64,000 nt of DNA from Saccharopolyspora phatthalungensis (GCF_014203395.1 NZ_JACHIW010000002.1:806001-870000); one strand, 5' to 3'. Numbered from the stretch's first letter, positions 16,544 to 25,806 are shown. The notes: generated by a model not told the origin, from the sequence alone. Numbers and translations: made by a program.

Positions 16544-17769
16544 TCGGCGCCTCCTCCGGCTTCCTCGCCTGACTGGTCGGTGCGGCCGATCGGGTTCTCG
16601 ATGGCCGCAAGGACTTCGTCGGTGTGCTCGCCCAAGCTCGGACCGGCCCACCGGATGCGTCCGGGTGTCGCGGAGAGCCGAAAGGGCACGTTCGGCATGC
16701 ACACGGTGTCCAACTCGTCGTCGGCCACCCGGACCGCGACCTCGCGCGCCTGGAAATGCGGATCGCTCAGCACATCGTCGACCTCGTAGATGGGCGCGAC
16801 GGCGGCCTCCACCTTTTCGAAGGCGGCGACGACCGCGGGGCGATCGCGGATGGCGATCCAGCGGGCGACCGCATCGTCGATCATGGCCCGGTGCGCCACC
16901 CGGCCGGCGCCGGTGGAGAACCATGGCTCATCGACGAGTTCCGGTCTTCCGACCAGCCGGATGACGCGCTCGGCCACCGACTGCGCCGGCGCGGACACCG
17001 CCACCCAGCGACCGTCCGCGCAGCGGTACACGTTGCGCGGAGCGTTGTTGTTGGAAAGGTTGCCCACCCGCTCCGGCTTCAGCCCGAGCTTGTCGTAGGC
17101 GGTCAGCTGCGCGCCGAGGGCCCCGATGATGGACTCGGTGATCGCGACGTCGGCGATCTGCCCCTTGCCCAGCCGGTGGCGCGCGTGCAGCGCGACCAGC
17201 GTCGCGCAGGCGGCTTGCACGCCCGCGAAAGCGTCGGCCAGGGGGAAGGCCGGCAGCATCGGGGGGCCTCCCGGTTCGCCGGACATCGCGGCGAGGCCGC
17301 TCATGGCTTCGGCCAGCGTGCCGAAGCCCGGCCTGCCCGCGTAGGGCCCGTCCTGGCCGAAGCCGGTCACCCTCGTGACGACCAGCGCCGGGTTGAGCCG
17401 CTGAAGCACCTCCGGCCCGATGCCCCACCGCTCCAAGGTGCCCGGCCGGAAATTCTCGATGACGACGTCCGCATCGGCGGCCATCCGGAGGAAGCTGTCG
17501 CGTCCCTGCGGTTGCTTGAGGTCGAGCACGACGCTCTTCTTGTTGCGGTTGACCACCTTCCACATTAGCGGCACGGTGTCGCGCGCCGGGCCGTAGCGGC
17601 GCAGCGGATCGCCTTTCGGGTGCTCGACCTTGACCACGTCGGCACCGAAGTCGGCCAGCAACTGCGCGGCGAACGGCCCGGCGAACAGCGTCGCGATGTC
17701 GATGACCTTGATGTCGGCCAGCGGCGGCGTTGGGGCGCCGTCGAATGTTTCGTCCACCAAGGCGCTCAC
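16540..17769 (-). CDS. Class III CoA-transferase (CaiB/BaiF family)
   Basis: A 409-residue protein with IDIATLFAGPFAAQLLADFGADVVKVEHPKGD at the N-terminus, where the CoA-binding fold begins, and NKKSVVLDLK. The conserved catalytic Asp lies in PLADAFAG (about residue 170). Family members move CoA between carboxylic acids through an aspartyl-CoA thioester intermediate. It is coupled by ATGA to the flavin monooxygenase upstream (17769/17766) and to the adenylating enzyme downstream. It may hand CoA to an oxidised acid made by the neighbouring oxygenases; this is inference. Confidence 0.9.
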   Translation of the reverse strand: MSALVDETFDGAPTPPLADIKVIDIATLFAGPFAAQLLADFGADVVKVEHPKGDPLRRYGPARDTVPLMWKVVNRNKKSVVLDLKQPQGRDSFLRMAADADVVIENFRPGTLERWGIGPEVLQRLNPALVVTRVTGFGQDGPYAGRPGFGTLAEAMSGLAAMSGEPGGPPMLPAFPLADAFAGVQAACATLVALHARHRLGKGQIADVAITESIIGALGAQLTAYDKLGLKPERVGNLSNNNAPRNVYRCADGRWVAVSAPAQSVAERVIRLVGRPELVDEPWFSTGAGRVAHRAMIDDAVARWIAIRDRPAVVAAFEKVEAAVAPIYEVDDVLSDPHFQAREVAVRVADDELDTVCMPNVPFRLSATPGRIRWAGPSLGEHTDEVLAAIENPIGRTDQSGEEAGGGAE

Positions 17770-18770
17770 ACCACTGTGCGGCGGTCGGCCGGGCGCGGCA
17801 GACCCAGTCTGGCCCGCAAGGTCTGCCCCGGCTCCGGTGACCGGCTGACGTTGCGACGTAGGTCGGCGGCTAGCCGGAGCATCGCGTCCTCGGATGCCTC
17901 GATCGGCCCGCGCGGCGGCAGCAGTGCGAAGCCGTCGACGGCGCCTGCCTCGACGAGATCGGACAGGTGGTCCGGCCGGTCCTCATCCCGGACCCGCCAT
18001 TCGAGCAGGATCAGCACGTCTTCCGGGGCGCGATCGGCGCCGGACGCGGAGGCTCGCACCCCTTGCCGGATCTCCGCCACGTCCCGGGCACTGTCGGTCG
18101 GCACGATGAGAACATCGGCGAGGCGGCCGGCGAGTGTCTGGCTGGTTGGGCCGGTCAGCCGGTGCACCAAGACCGGATGTCCTTGCGGCGGACGGGCGAT
18201 GTTCAGCGGCCCGGCCACGTCGAAGTACTCCCCTTCGTGGTCGAGTGCGTGCAGCCGTTCCGGGACGAAGTAGGAACCCGACGCGCGATCACGGTCGAAC
18301 GCGTCGTCGTCGAAGCTGTCCCAGAGGCCGGTGACCACCCGGATGAACTCCGCCGCGCGGGCCGACCGTTGAGCGGGATCCGTGGCCGGACCGCGACGAT
18401 AGTTGGCCACCTCGTTGTCGTCACTGGCCGAACGCACCTCCCAGCCCGCGCGTCCGCCGCTGAGGTGGTCGACGGTGGCCACCGCTCGTGCCACGTGATA
18501 GGGCGCCAGCTGCTCGGTCGCGATCGCCGTCACGAGCCCGATGCCTTCGCTCGCCACCGCCAGCGCGGCGGCGATGGTGCCTGCCTCGTACATCGTGCTC
18601 CCGGCCGGGTCCCCCATCGACTGCCGGTCGTCGATCAGCAGTGCATCCATGCCGACCTGGTGGGCGGCGCGGGCGCGCTCGCGAGTGCGCAGAAAGGCCG
18701 TTCGTCCGGTCGCGCCGTCGTCCTGCGCCGTGCTCAACGGTGCGAAAAGCACCATGCCGCGCCCCGTCAT
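17766..18770 (-). CDS. NtaA/SnaA/DszA-type flavin monooxygenase, shorter paralogue
   Basis: A 334-residue luciferase-like protein with ATVDHLSGGRAGWEVRSA, equivalent to the DHISGGRAGWNVVT motif of the neighbour, and an EGEYFDVAGPLN segment typical of the NtaA/SnaA group. These enzymes use reduced FMN from a separate reductase to oxygenate substrates. It is about 90 residues shorter than its neighbour and lacks much of the C-terminal half of the usual 430-residue family, so it may be inactive alone or a heterodimer partner. ATG 18770 overlaps the stop of the longer paralogue (ATGA); the open frame upstream to 19628 is only a shadow. No flavin reductase is visible in the window. Confidence 0.85.
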   Translation of the reverse strand: MTGRGMVLFAPLSTAQDDGATGRTAFLRTRERARAAHQVGMDALLIDDRQSMGDPAGSTMYEAGTIAAALAVASEGIGLVTAIATEQLAPYHVARAVATVDHLSGGRAGWEVRSASDDNEVANYRRGPATDPAQRSARAAEFIRVVTGLWDSFDDDAFDRDRASGSYFVPERLHALDHEGEYFDVAGPLNIARPPQGHPVLVHRLTGPTSQTLAGRLADVLIVPTDSARDVAEIRQGVRASASGADRAPEDVLILLEWRVRDEDRPDHLSDLVEAGAVDGFALLPPRGPIEASEDAMLRLAADLRRNVSRSPEPGQTLRARLGLPRPADRRTVV

Positions 18771-20047
18771 ATCGCACTCACCAAGGGCGTCTCCCGCGGT
18801 TGGGTCAGGCCAAGGTTCTCCCGCAACGTCCCGTCCGAGTAAGAGGTGCGCACCAACCCTCGGCGGCGCAACTCGGGAATGACCCGATCGACGAAGGACT
18901 CCAACGATCCCGGTAGATAGGGGAAGTCGACGATGAAACCGTCGGCGGCCCCCTGCTTGAACATCGTTTCCATGTGGTCGGCGAGCTGGCGCGGCGTGCC
19001 CGCGACGATGTCTCCCGTCTGCCGCAAGGAAAGCTGGCGCAGGGTCAGATTCTCCCGTCTGGCCAGCGAGATCCAACGCTCGGCCGTGCTGTGCGAGTGA
19101 TTGGCGACCGGCAGGTCCGGGACCGGGCCGTCCAGCGGATACCCGGTCAGGTCGACGTCGCCCAACTGATCCTGCAAGGCGCGCAACGCGACGATGTCGG
19201 GCATGAGCTCTTGCAGTTCGCGCAGTCGGTCCCGCGCCTGCGCTTCGGTGTCCGCGACGATCGGTTGCAGGCCGGGCCAGATCTGGACGCGGTCCGGACT
19301 TCTTCGGTGCCGCGCCGCGCGGCTCTTGAGGTCGGCGTAGAAGTCCTGGGCATCGGACAGCCTCGTATGGCGGGTGAAGATCACCTCGGCGTGGCGCGCG
19401 GCGAAGTCCCGGCCCACCGGCGACGCGCCCGCCTGGAAAATGACCGGACGACCCTGCGGTGTGGGCGGCACGTTCAGCGGGCCTCGGACGCTGAAGAACT
19501 CTCCCTCGTGCTCGATCGGCGACAGTTCGCGCCACAGCCGGTCGGCTACCGACAGGAACTCCTCCGCGCGCGTGTATCGCCGATCGTGTTCCATGTGCTC
19601 GGGGAAACCGAAGTTCCGCGACTCCCACGGCGCGGCGGAAGTGACGACGTTCCAGCCCGCCCGGCCGCCGCTGATGTGGTCCAGGGAGGCGAACTTGCGA
19701 GCGATGTCATAAGGCTCGTTGTACGTGGTGGTCGCCGTCGCCGCGAGCCCGATGTGCTCGGTCGTCGCGGCGTAGGCCGCCAGCAGGCCGAGCGGCTCGA
19801 AATGCTCGTTGCGGGCGGTCCGGCTCAGATGCTCCACGTCCGTACCCCACAGGGCCACCACATCGGGCACGAAAATGCAGTCGAACACGCCATGTTCGAG
19901 GATTTCGGCGTTGCGGCGGTGGAAGGCGAAGTCGAGTTGGGCGTCGGCTCGGGTCAACGGGTGCCGCCATGCGGCGACGTGGCCCCCCGGGCCGTCGACG
20001 ATGGCCCCGAGCCTGAGCACCTTCTGCTGCACCATTTCGTCCCGCAC
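18767..20047 (-). CDS. NtaA/SnaA/DszA-type FMN-dependent monooxygenase
   Basis: A 426-residue enzyme of normal family length. Characteristic strings are HRRNAEILEHGVFDCIFVPD near the start, SLDHISGGRAGWNVVTS for flavin binding, EGEFFSVRGPLN and PQGRPVIFQAGASPVGRDFAARHAE. Known relatives include nitrilotriacetate monooxygenase and the pristinamycin synthase subunit SnaA, which oxidise C-N or C-S bonds or heterocycles. Its gene is second in the minus-strand operon, 9 bp after the P450 ends and overlapping the shorter paralogue by ATGA. The two could act in sequence or as a complex. Confidence 0.9.
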   Translation of the reverse strand: MRDEMVQQKVLRLGAIVDGPGGHVAAWRHPLTRADAQLDFAFHRRNAEILEHGVFDCIFVPDVVALWGTDVEHLSRTARNEHFEPLGLLAAYAATTEHIGLAATATTTYNEPYDIARKFASLDHISGGRAGWNVVTSAAPWESRNFGFPEHMEHDRRYTRAEEFLSVADRLWRELSPIEHEGEFFSVRGPLNVPPTPQGRPVIFQAGASPVGRDFAARHAEVIFTRHTRLSDAQDFYADLKSRAARHRRSPDRVQIWPGLQPIVADTEAQARDRLRELQELMPDIVALRALQDQLGDVDLTGYPLDGPVPDLPVANHSHSTAERWISLARRENLTLRQLSLRQTGDIVAGTPRQLADHMETMFKQGAADGFIVDFPYLPGSLESFVDRVIPELRRRGLVRTSYSDGTLRENLGLTQPRETPLVSAI

Positions 20048-20056
20048 TCCCCGAAA

Positions 20057-21328
20057 TCAGTCCGACAGCGACGGCAGTTCCGAGACCGTGGCCACTGCCG
20101 GCCCACGCCGCGATCCCGGTGTGAAGCGGGCGGGCATCTTCACGAAGCCGTTGATCTGCCCGAGCGTCGAGTACCGTTCGGCGCCCTCGACGATGCGGTA
20201 GTCGGGCAGCCGGTGCAGTACCTCGCCGACCATCACCTCGAAGTCCATCCGCGCGATGTGCCGCCCGATGCACCGGTGCAAGCCGACGCCGAACGCGGTC
20301 TGCCGTCCCGCATCGCGGTCCAGGTCGATCCGCGCCGGCCGCGGGAAGACCTTCGCGTCGAGATTGCCAGCCGCCCACGAGAGCAGGACGCGGTCACCCT
20401 GCTTCACCGGGACACCGCCGATCGTGGTGTCCCGCATGACGGTCCGGCCCGCTCCCATCACCGGCGTGAAGTAGCGCAGGAATTCGTCGCAAGTGTCCGC
20501 AATGGACTCCGGCGCGTCGATCAAGTGCCGGCGCGCGGCGCGATCGCGGTCGAGGTAGTCGAAGGTGTTGGCGAGCAACGCGGTGGTCGTGTCGACCCCA
20601 CCGGGGATGACCGCGTTGCAGACCGCCGCGATGTCCTCGTCGGAAATCGTCGCGCCGCCGATCTCAACCTGGGTGAGGAAGCTGATGAGGTCGTCGCCCG
20701 GATCGGCGCGCCGCTTCGGGATCAGCTCCCGGACTGTCTCGATCAGCCGCGCGAATCCCGCCTCGGCGCGGTCGAATTCCGGCGTCCCGGGGTGCGTGTA
20801 GACGAGCGCGTGCACGACGTCGGCGTAGAGCCGCCAGTCGTCCAGCGGCAGCCCGACGATGTCGAGCGTGATCAGCGCGGGCACCGGGTTGGACAGGTCC
20901 AAGACGAGGTCCATCGCGCCGCTTTCGATGCACTGATCGACGCACCACGTCGCGAACTGGGCGATGCGCGGCCGCAGTTTCCGGGCCGCTGCCGGCGAGA
21001 AGAATACGTTCAGCGCTTTGCGCCACTCCAGGTACTCCGGCGGATCGATCTCCAGCGGAATCCCGCGGAAGGAGGAGGGCGGTACCACGGTGCCCTGCGG
21101 TCTGCCCGGCTTGTTGGGCAGTTCATGCTCGGAGGAGAACAGTTGTGGTTGATGCGCGACCTCGGAAATCTGGTCGAATCCGGTGACCAGCCAGAAGCCG
21201 CCGTGGCGGCGGCTGTAGGCGACCGGACAGCGGGAGTTCATCCCGATGTTCGCGGCCACCGGATCGCGGGCGTAGTCCGCCGAGTGGTGGTCAAAGTCGA
21301 CTTCCGGCACGTCATCGGACATTCTCAT
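20057..21328 (-). CDS. Cytochrome P450 (CYP), first gene of the oxidative operon
   Basis: A 423-residue P450 with I-helix IPGGVDTTTALL, EFLRYF (ExxR) and heme loop AFGVGLHRCIGRHIARMDF including the Cys ligand. It is a soluble bacterial type needing a ferredoxin and reductase; the nearest ferredoxin genes are at 30263 and 34933. ATG at 21328 or 21322 can serve as the start, with GAGGATGAG upstream. It leads the operon 21328-13988 and is transcribed divergently from the methyltransferase gene at 21642 across a region bearing the shared element. Confidence 0.92.
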   Translation of the reverse strand: MRMSDDVPEVDFDHHSADYARDPVAANIGMNSRCPVAYSRRHGGFWLVTGFDQISEVAHQPQLFSSEHELPNKPGRPQGTVVPPSSFRGIPLEIDPPEYLEWRKALNVFFSPAAARKLRPRIAQFATWCVDQCIESGAMDLVLDLSNPVPALITLDIVGLPLDDWRLYADVVHALVYTHPGTPEFDRAEAGFARLIETVRELIPKRRADPGDDLISFLTQVEIGGATISDEDIAAVCNAVIPGGVDTTTALLANTFDYLDRDRAARRHLIDAPESIADTCDEFLRYFTPVMGAGRTVMRDTTIGGVPVKQGDRVLLSWAAGNLDAKVFPRPARIDLDRDAGRQTAFGVGLHRCIGRHIARMDFEVMVGEVLHRLPDYRIVEGAERYSTLGQINGFVKMPARFTPGSRRGPAVATVSELPSLSD

Positions 21329-21641
21329 CCTCGGGTCCCGCGGGCAACGGCACTGAGCCTCACACCGTTCCTACCCACGAGGCGCCGGAGGGTAAATTGG
21401 ACCTTCGTACACCCGAACGTCGTACCAACAGTCAATTTGCGCGCCACCGGCACGGCCGGATCGACAATCGAGCCGTACGTCCAGAACGGCGAGCTCGCGG
21501 GTTACCCACCGGTGCCGGCGCGGCCGTTCTCCGGATGGCGACTTCTGGCCGATCCGGGCCGCGTTGAACGTTCCCGCCAACATTTTCCGGTATCCGCGCG
21601 AAATCCTCGCACCGCCCTTTGCGCTGCGGTAGCCTGCCCGC
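21329..21641. promoter_or_regulatory. Divergent promoter region with paired shared element
   Basis: 313 bp between the P450 operon and the methyltransferase. GGTAAATTGGACCTTCGTAC at 21391-21410 closely matches the 31789 element. A weaker inverted partner is at 21422-21438 (GTACCAACAGTCAATTT, reverse complement AAATTGACTGTTGGTAC). The pair lies in opposite orientation, as at 31.8 kb, suggesting a dimeric regulator controlling both directions. No gene is supported here. Confidence 0.65.
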
Positions 21642-22415
21642 ATGTCGTCTTTCAGCAAACGTCACCTGGAACGCGCTCGCGCCGGGTCGTTCGGATCGGT
21701 GGCCGAACAATACAATCGGTTCCGCCCGAGCTATCCCGACGCACTCATCGACAGTCTGCTGGCCTTGCAGCCAAAGGACGTGCTCGATGTGGGGTGCGGG
21801 ACCGGGAAAGCCGCCACCGCCCTGCTCAAGCGCGGCCTTGACGTGCTCGGTGTCGAACTCGACGAACGCATGGCCGAGGTGGCCGCGCGCGAGGGCGTCG
21901 TGGTCGAGGTGGCGAGCTTCGAGACCTGGGACGATGCGGGACGCCAGTTCGACCTGATCATCTCGGGTGACGCGTGGCACTGGATCAACCCCGATACGGG
22001 TATCCGCCGAGCGGCCGATTTGCTTCGTCCGGGCGGAACTATCGCGCGGTTCTGGAACGTCCACGAGCTCGAAGAACCCGTCTTGGCCGCGTTCGAAGAC
22101 GTCTATCGCGAGCACGCGCCGGGCACGCGAGTCGGGGGAAGCGTCCCGAGAAGCACCGAAGGCGTCGCCGACCCGTTCGCGGGCGAGGAGGCCTTCACCG
22201 CATTCGACGCGCAAACCCACCATTGGCAGCTCACCCTGAGCGCCGACGAGTGGATTGGGCTCGTGACGACCTTCAGCGATCACCAGCAGCTCGAATCCGA
22301 GCGCCGCAGCGCTTTGCTGGCGGCGCTGCACGCCACGATCGAGGAAAAGTTCGGCGGTACCGTGCGAACCCGCTCCGAAACGTTCGTCCAGCTGGCCCGC
22401 CGCGTCGAGACATGA
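21642..22415 (+). CDS. Class I SAM-dependent methyltransferase
   Basis: A 257-residue protein with motif I DVLDVGCGTGKAAT, the acidic end of strand 2 (GVELDERM), FDLIISGDAWHWI as motif II/III region and RPGGTIARFWN as post-motif. The family includes O-, N- and C-methyltransferases of natural product clusters. The ATG 22412 of the following esterase overlaps its stop (ATGA), so the two are coupled. It is transcribed from the shared-element promoter region. Confidence 0.88.
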   Translation: MSSFSKRHLERARAGSFGSVAEQYNRFRPSYPDALIDSLLALQPKDVLDVGCGTGKAATALLKRGLDVLGVELDERMAEVAAREGVVVEVASFETWDDAGRQFDLIISGDAWHWINPDTGIRRAADLLRPGGTIARFWNVHELEEPVLAAFEDVYREHAPGTRVGGSVPRSTEGVADPFAGEEAFTAFDAQTHHWQLTLSADEWIGLVTTFSDHQQLESERRSALLAALHATIEEKFGGTVRTRSETFVQLARRVET

Positions 22416-23842
22416 CGCGCAGCCGCGACGCGACCCTGGTCATCGAAACCGCATCCGGGCGCGTTCGTGGGTTCGTCGACCGCGGCGTGCCCAACTGGCG
22501 GGGGATCCCCTATGGCCGTGTGACACAACGGTTTCGCCCGGCACACGAGCGGCATTCCGTGGATCTGGTCGATGCGAGGGCGTGGGGCGCGGTCAGCTGG
22601 CAAGTGCAGATGGGGGCCTCGCCGGAGAGGTGGACGCCGCTCTACCCGGACGCGGTGAAGAGCGAGCAGTGCCTCAACCTGAACGTTTGGACGCGCCAGC
22701 CCGACCGCGCCGATCCGCAGCCCGTCCTGGTGTGGTTGCATCCGGGTCGGCACATGGTCGGCGGCAACATGCCGACCGTGGATCCGTGGGTGTTCGCGGC
22801 ACACCACGACGTCGTCATCGTGTCGGCCAATTACCGGCTCGGCCCGTGGGGGTGGCTCTACCTGGGCGCGCTGGACCCGGACTTCGCGGACGGGTCGAAC
22901 CTCGCCGTCCGCGACCAGCTTCTGCTGCTGCGGTGGGTGCGGGACAACATCGCGCGGTTCGGCGGCGATCCCGGCAACGTCACGCTTTTCGGCTTGTCGA
23001 CCGGAGCCTCCGATGTGGCCACCTTGCTGGGGGTACCGGCCGCACGCGGGCTTTTCCACCAGGCGGCGATCTACAGCGGCAGCGCCGACCAGGTCGGTGA
23101 ACTGTCCGAAGCCGCCCGCTTCGCGGAACGGTTCATCGCGGCTGCGGAGTCGCTGGCACAGACGCCCTCGGAGCTCGTCAACCTCAGCAACACCGCACTG
23201 CGATACATCCATCGCAGAACGATCCAGGGTGGACCGGCCCGCTACGACCCGGTGGTCGACGGCGATGTGCTCCACCAACCGCCGCTTCGGTCCATTGCGG
23301 ATGGTTCGGTGTCCGAAGTGCCGCTGCTGGTGTCGGTGACTTCCGACGAGGCGCGGATCCTCGACCTGGTCCGGGGCAACGCCGTCGACGAGCGGTATGC
23401 GCGCCTCGTCGAGGACGATGGGCATTCCGGCGGAAGCCGGCACGGTGTCGGTCATGACGACAAGATCAGCCTGTTGTCGCGGAAGCTTTATGTTGAGCCG
23501 GCCGAACGGTTGCTGGCCGCCGCGACGGGTGCGGGCGGACACTGCTGGGCGCAGGTGTTCGACTATCACCCCACCACCTCGCATCTGGCGGGAAACCCGC
23601 TGGTGAGCGGCAAACCCGTGCACGGTGCCGACACCTCCGCGCTGTTCTGCGATGTGCACGGTTGCGCAGGCACCGACGAAGACCGGGCGGTCGGCGCCGA
23701 GGAACAACGTGCGCTCATCGACCTGGCCAGGAACGGACGACCGGACTGGCAACGCTACACTGTGGACAGACCGGTCGCGAAATGGCTCAACCCGGACAGC
23801 ACGGACACGCAGACCCTGGGCGCACTTCCGGGCGAGCCATGA
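22412..23842 (+). CDS. Type-B carboxylesterase-like protein with altered oxyanion hole
   Basis: A 476-residue alpha/beta-hydrolase of the carboxylesterase family. It has the EQCLNLNVW strand, nucleophile elbow GLSTGA (usual GESAGA), the acidic residue in TSDEARIL and the catalytic His in VHGADTSALF. The oxyanion loop, normally HGGG, reads WLHPGRHMVGG, which changes the glycines that stabilise the transition state. Ester hydrolysis, acyl transfer or a cyclase-like role are all possible. ATG 22412 is preferred over the far upstream open frame because it overlaps the methyltransferase stop (ATGA). Confidence 0.85.
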   Translation: MTRSRDATLVIETASGRVRGFVDRGVPNWRGIPYGRVTQRFRPAHERHSVDLVDARAWGAVSWQVQMGASPERWTPLYPDAVKSEQCLNLNVWTRQPDRADPQPVLVWLHPGRHMVGGNMPTVDPWVFAAHHDVVIVSANYRLGPWGWLYLGALDPDFADGSNLAVRDQLLLLRWVRDNIARFGGDPGNVTLFGLSTGASDVATLLGVPAARGLFHQAAIYSGSADQVGELSEAARFAERFIAAAESLAQTPSELVNLSNTALRYIHRRTIQGGPARYDPVVDGDVLHQPPLRSIADGSVSEVPLLVSVTSDEARILDLVRGNAVDERYARLVEDDGHSGGSRHGVGHDDKISLLSRKLYVEPAERLLAAATGAGGHCWAQVFDYHPTTSHLAGNPLVSGKPVHGADTSALFCDVHGCAGTDEDRAVGAEEQRALIDLARNGRPDWQRYTVDRPVAKWLNPDSTDTQTLGALPGEP

Positions 23843-24332
23843 CGATGATACGAAGCGCATCGCTTTTTGCGTAGTCCGGCCTCCGGCCGCGCGTTTTCCG
23901 CTGGCACCACACGATCAGCCCATTGCGTAGAGCGGCCACGCAGTGCTGGCATGAGCAAGGGACAATCGGGCCCGCTGGAGGCGACCACATGCCCCAATAA
24001 CGACAAGCGCTTCCACATCCCTACGGTCCGCATTGACCGTTACGCCCACTACCATTTTCCAGTCATGACCCACGCCGAACCCAACTCCCCGCACTGCGCT
24101 CCGCCGTTTGACACAAAGCCGACATCCGAACGCCGGAATGAATTCGTAGCCAGCCGAATACATCGGCGCGGCCGGCATTCCGGTGCATGGCGAAGAAACA
24201 GCCAAGGTGGCAACGGAACGGAGCACAACGGGTGTACGGTCGGGTTCCTGGGCGCCTGGATTCTGCACGCAAGCCGGACAAACGGCGGAGACCATCCCGC
24301 CGTTCGCCACCAATGACACTGGGGACACAGGT
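23843..24332. other. 490-bp gene-poor interval before the LuxR-type regulator
   Basis: No convincing gene is seen. Several open frames span this region on both strands without start sites or family resemblance, and codon use is less GC3-biased than in neighbours. It should contain the promoter of the regulator at 24333. Upstream in-frame codons of that gene extend to 24183, but they look non-coding. Confidence 0.4.
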
Positions 24333-24770
24333 ATGATAAATCCTGTCAAGTGCGTCGGTCCGAAGGCCCTTGAGCTGGTCGATGACGCGGTCGACGGCGA
24401 TGTCGAGCCGCGCATGTGGCGCGATGAACTCGCCCGGGCGGCCCTGTTGTCGTCTCGCGAGACCCAGGTTTTCCTCCAGCTGGGCAGCGGCAACTCCAAT
24501 CGCGCCATCAGCCTCAAGCTGCACATCACCGAACGGACCGTCAAGGCCCACGTCGCGCGAATAATGGCGAAACTCGGCGTGGAATCAAGGCTCCAGGCGG
24601 GCCTCGTTTCCTACGCCTACCAGCTCGGCATCTGGCGGTGCGCGCCGCCCCGGGACGTTGCCTGCCGGGCCCCCGTCTGCGCGCAAACACCGCTGGCCCT
24701 GAGTATTCACTGCGGCCTGGGCGCCCGGCGTACGCTGGCCAGAAAAAACGCTCCCGACCCGGGAAGATAG
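24333..24770 (+). CDS. Solitary LuxR-type HTH regulator
   Basis: A 145-residue protein with a C-terminal LuxR helix-turn-helix: LSSRETQVFLQLGSGNSN, then AISLKLHITERTVKAHVARI ending in MAKLGVESR. It lacks a receiver or PAS domain, so it is a stand-alone DNA-binding protein with a short N-terminal region. A Cys- and Pro-rich tail follows. The start at ATG 24333 follows GGGG; an in-frame ATG at 24183 would add 50 unlikely residues. It is the best candidate in this window for a cluster regulator, although its binding site is not known. Confidence 0.8.
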   Translation: MINPVKCVGPKALELVDDAVDGDVEPRMWRDELARAALLSSRETQVFLQLGSGNSNRAISLKLHITERTVKAHVARIMAKLGVESRLQAGLVSYAYQLGIWRCAPPRDVACRAPVCAQTPLALSIHCGLGARRTLARKNAPDPGR

Positions 24771-24962
24771 GAATTTCCGACTCACCAAACCCGTGATTGA
24801 TCAAGGTGGGCAGGACGATCGGAGACAGGCATTCGGGCCAAGCGAATGCGGACGAAAGGACGATGCACCGTCGGTAGCCACCTCTCAAAATGGGTACCGC
24901 AGCAGCAGAATCGCCAGGGGGACTTAACATGCCAGGGGACCTAGCATGATTGCACCGGAACT

Positions 24963-25766
24963 TTGACCACCCGCAGCCGGTGGATCGATTTGGCGGGCGC
25001 GGTCAACGTTCGCGATCTCGGCGGGCTGGCGACCGTGGACGGCCGCACTACCCGATTCGGACAGATCCTCAGATCCGACGACCTGCAAGACCTCACGGCG
25101 GCCGACGTGACCTACCTGATCGACTCCGTCGGCCTGCGGGACGTGATCGACCTCCGCACCGACGCGGAGGTGCGGCTGGAAGGCCCGGGCCCGCTTACCC
25201 GGGTCGATGCCGTCACGATCCACCACCTCTCGCTGTTCACCGAAGTCACCCGTGCCGGCGCGGACGCCAAGGCAACCGTGGATGTGGACAAAGTTCTTCC
25301 CTGGCACACCAAACGCGACGACGAACACGCCCCGGCGGAAGACAAGCTGCTCGCCAACTACCTCGACTACTTCACCCAACGCCCCGACTCGGTCGTGACC
25401 GCGCTTCGTCTCATCGCGCACGGCAACGGAGCGACCGTGGTGCACTGCGCCGCCGGCAAGGACCGCACCGGCGTGATCTGTGCGCTCGTCATGGAGGCGG
25501 TCGGCGTCGTGCGGGAGGAGATCGTCGCCGACTACATCCAGACCGGCGAGCGGATCGAGCCGATTCTGGCGCGGCTGCGCTCCCGCGAGACCTACGCCGC
25601 GGACCTCAATGGCCGACCGGTCGCGAGTTCGCTGCCCCGGCCGTACTTCATGCAACGACTCCTGGCCACCATCGAGGAACGATTCGGCGGGGCACTCGGC
25701 TGGCTCACGGCACACGGCTGGACCAGCGCCGACCAGAAGGCGCTGCGACGGCGGCTGACCGAATAA
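24963..25766 (+). CDS. Tyrosine phosphatase family protein
   Basis: A 267-residue protein with the CX5R signature HCAAGKDRTG near residue 160, preceded by NVRDLGGLATVDGR, GQILRSDDLQDLT and VIDLRTDAEV. This is the Y_phosphatase3 / IphP-like family of dual-specificity phosphatases. The start is TTG 24963, weakly preceded by GGAA. A six-codon ORF at 24946-24966 (MIAPEL) overlaps it and could be a leader. Its place among biosynthetic genes is unexplained; it may act on phosphorylated antibiotic or signalling substrates. Confidence 0.8.
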   Translation: MTTRSRWIDLAGAVNVRDLGGLATVDGRTTRFGQILRSDDLQDLTAADVTYLIDSVGLRDVIDLRTDAEVRLEGPGPLTRVDAVTIHHLSLFTEVTRAGADAKATVDVDKVLPWHTKRDDEHAPAEDKLLANYLDYFTQRPDSVVTALRLIAHGNGATVVHCAAGKDRTGVICALVMEAVGVVREEIVADYIQTGERIEPILARLRSRETYAADLNGRPVASSLPRPYFMQRLLATIEERFGGALGWLTAHGWTSADQKALRRRLTE

Positions 25767-25806
25767 GGCCCGCTTCCCCGGGTATCGGCCAGCCGCCCGC
25801 CGGCCG

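Noticed and set aside
15437..16924. 495-codon version of the adenylate-forming enzyme
   Set aside because: The first about 127 residues are Arg-rich shadow of the CoA-transferase gene. ATG 16543 has a strong ribosome site and ATGA overlap.
17766..19628. Long N-terminal extension of the short flavin monooxygenase
   Set aside because: Residues before ATG 18770 overlap the full-length paralogue in another frame; the ATGA overlap marks the real start.
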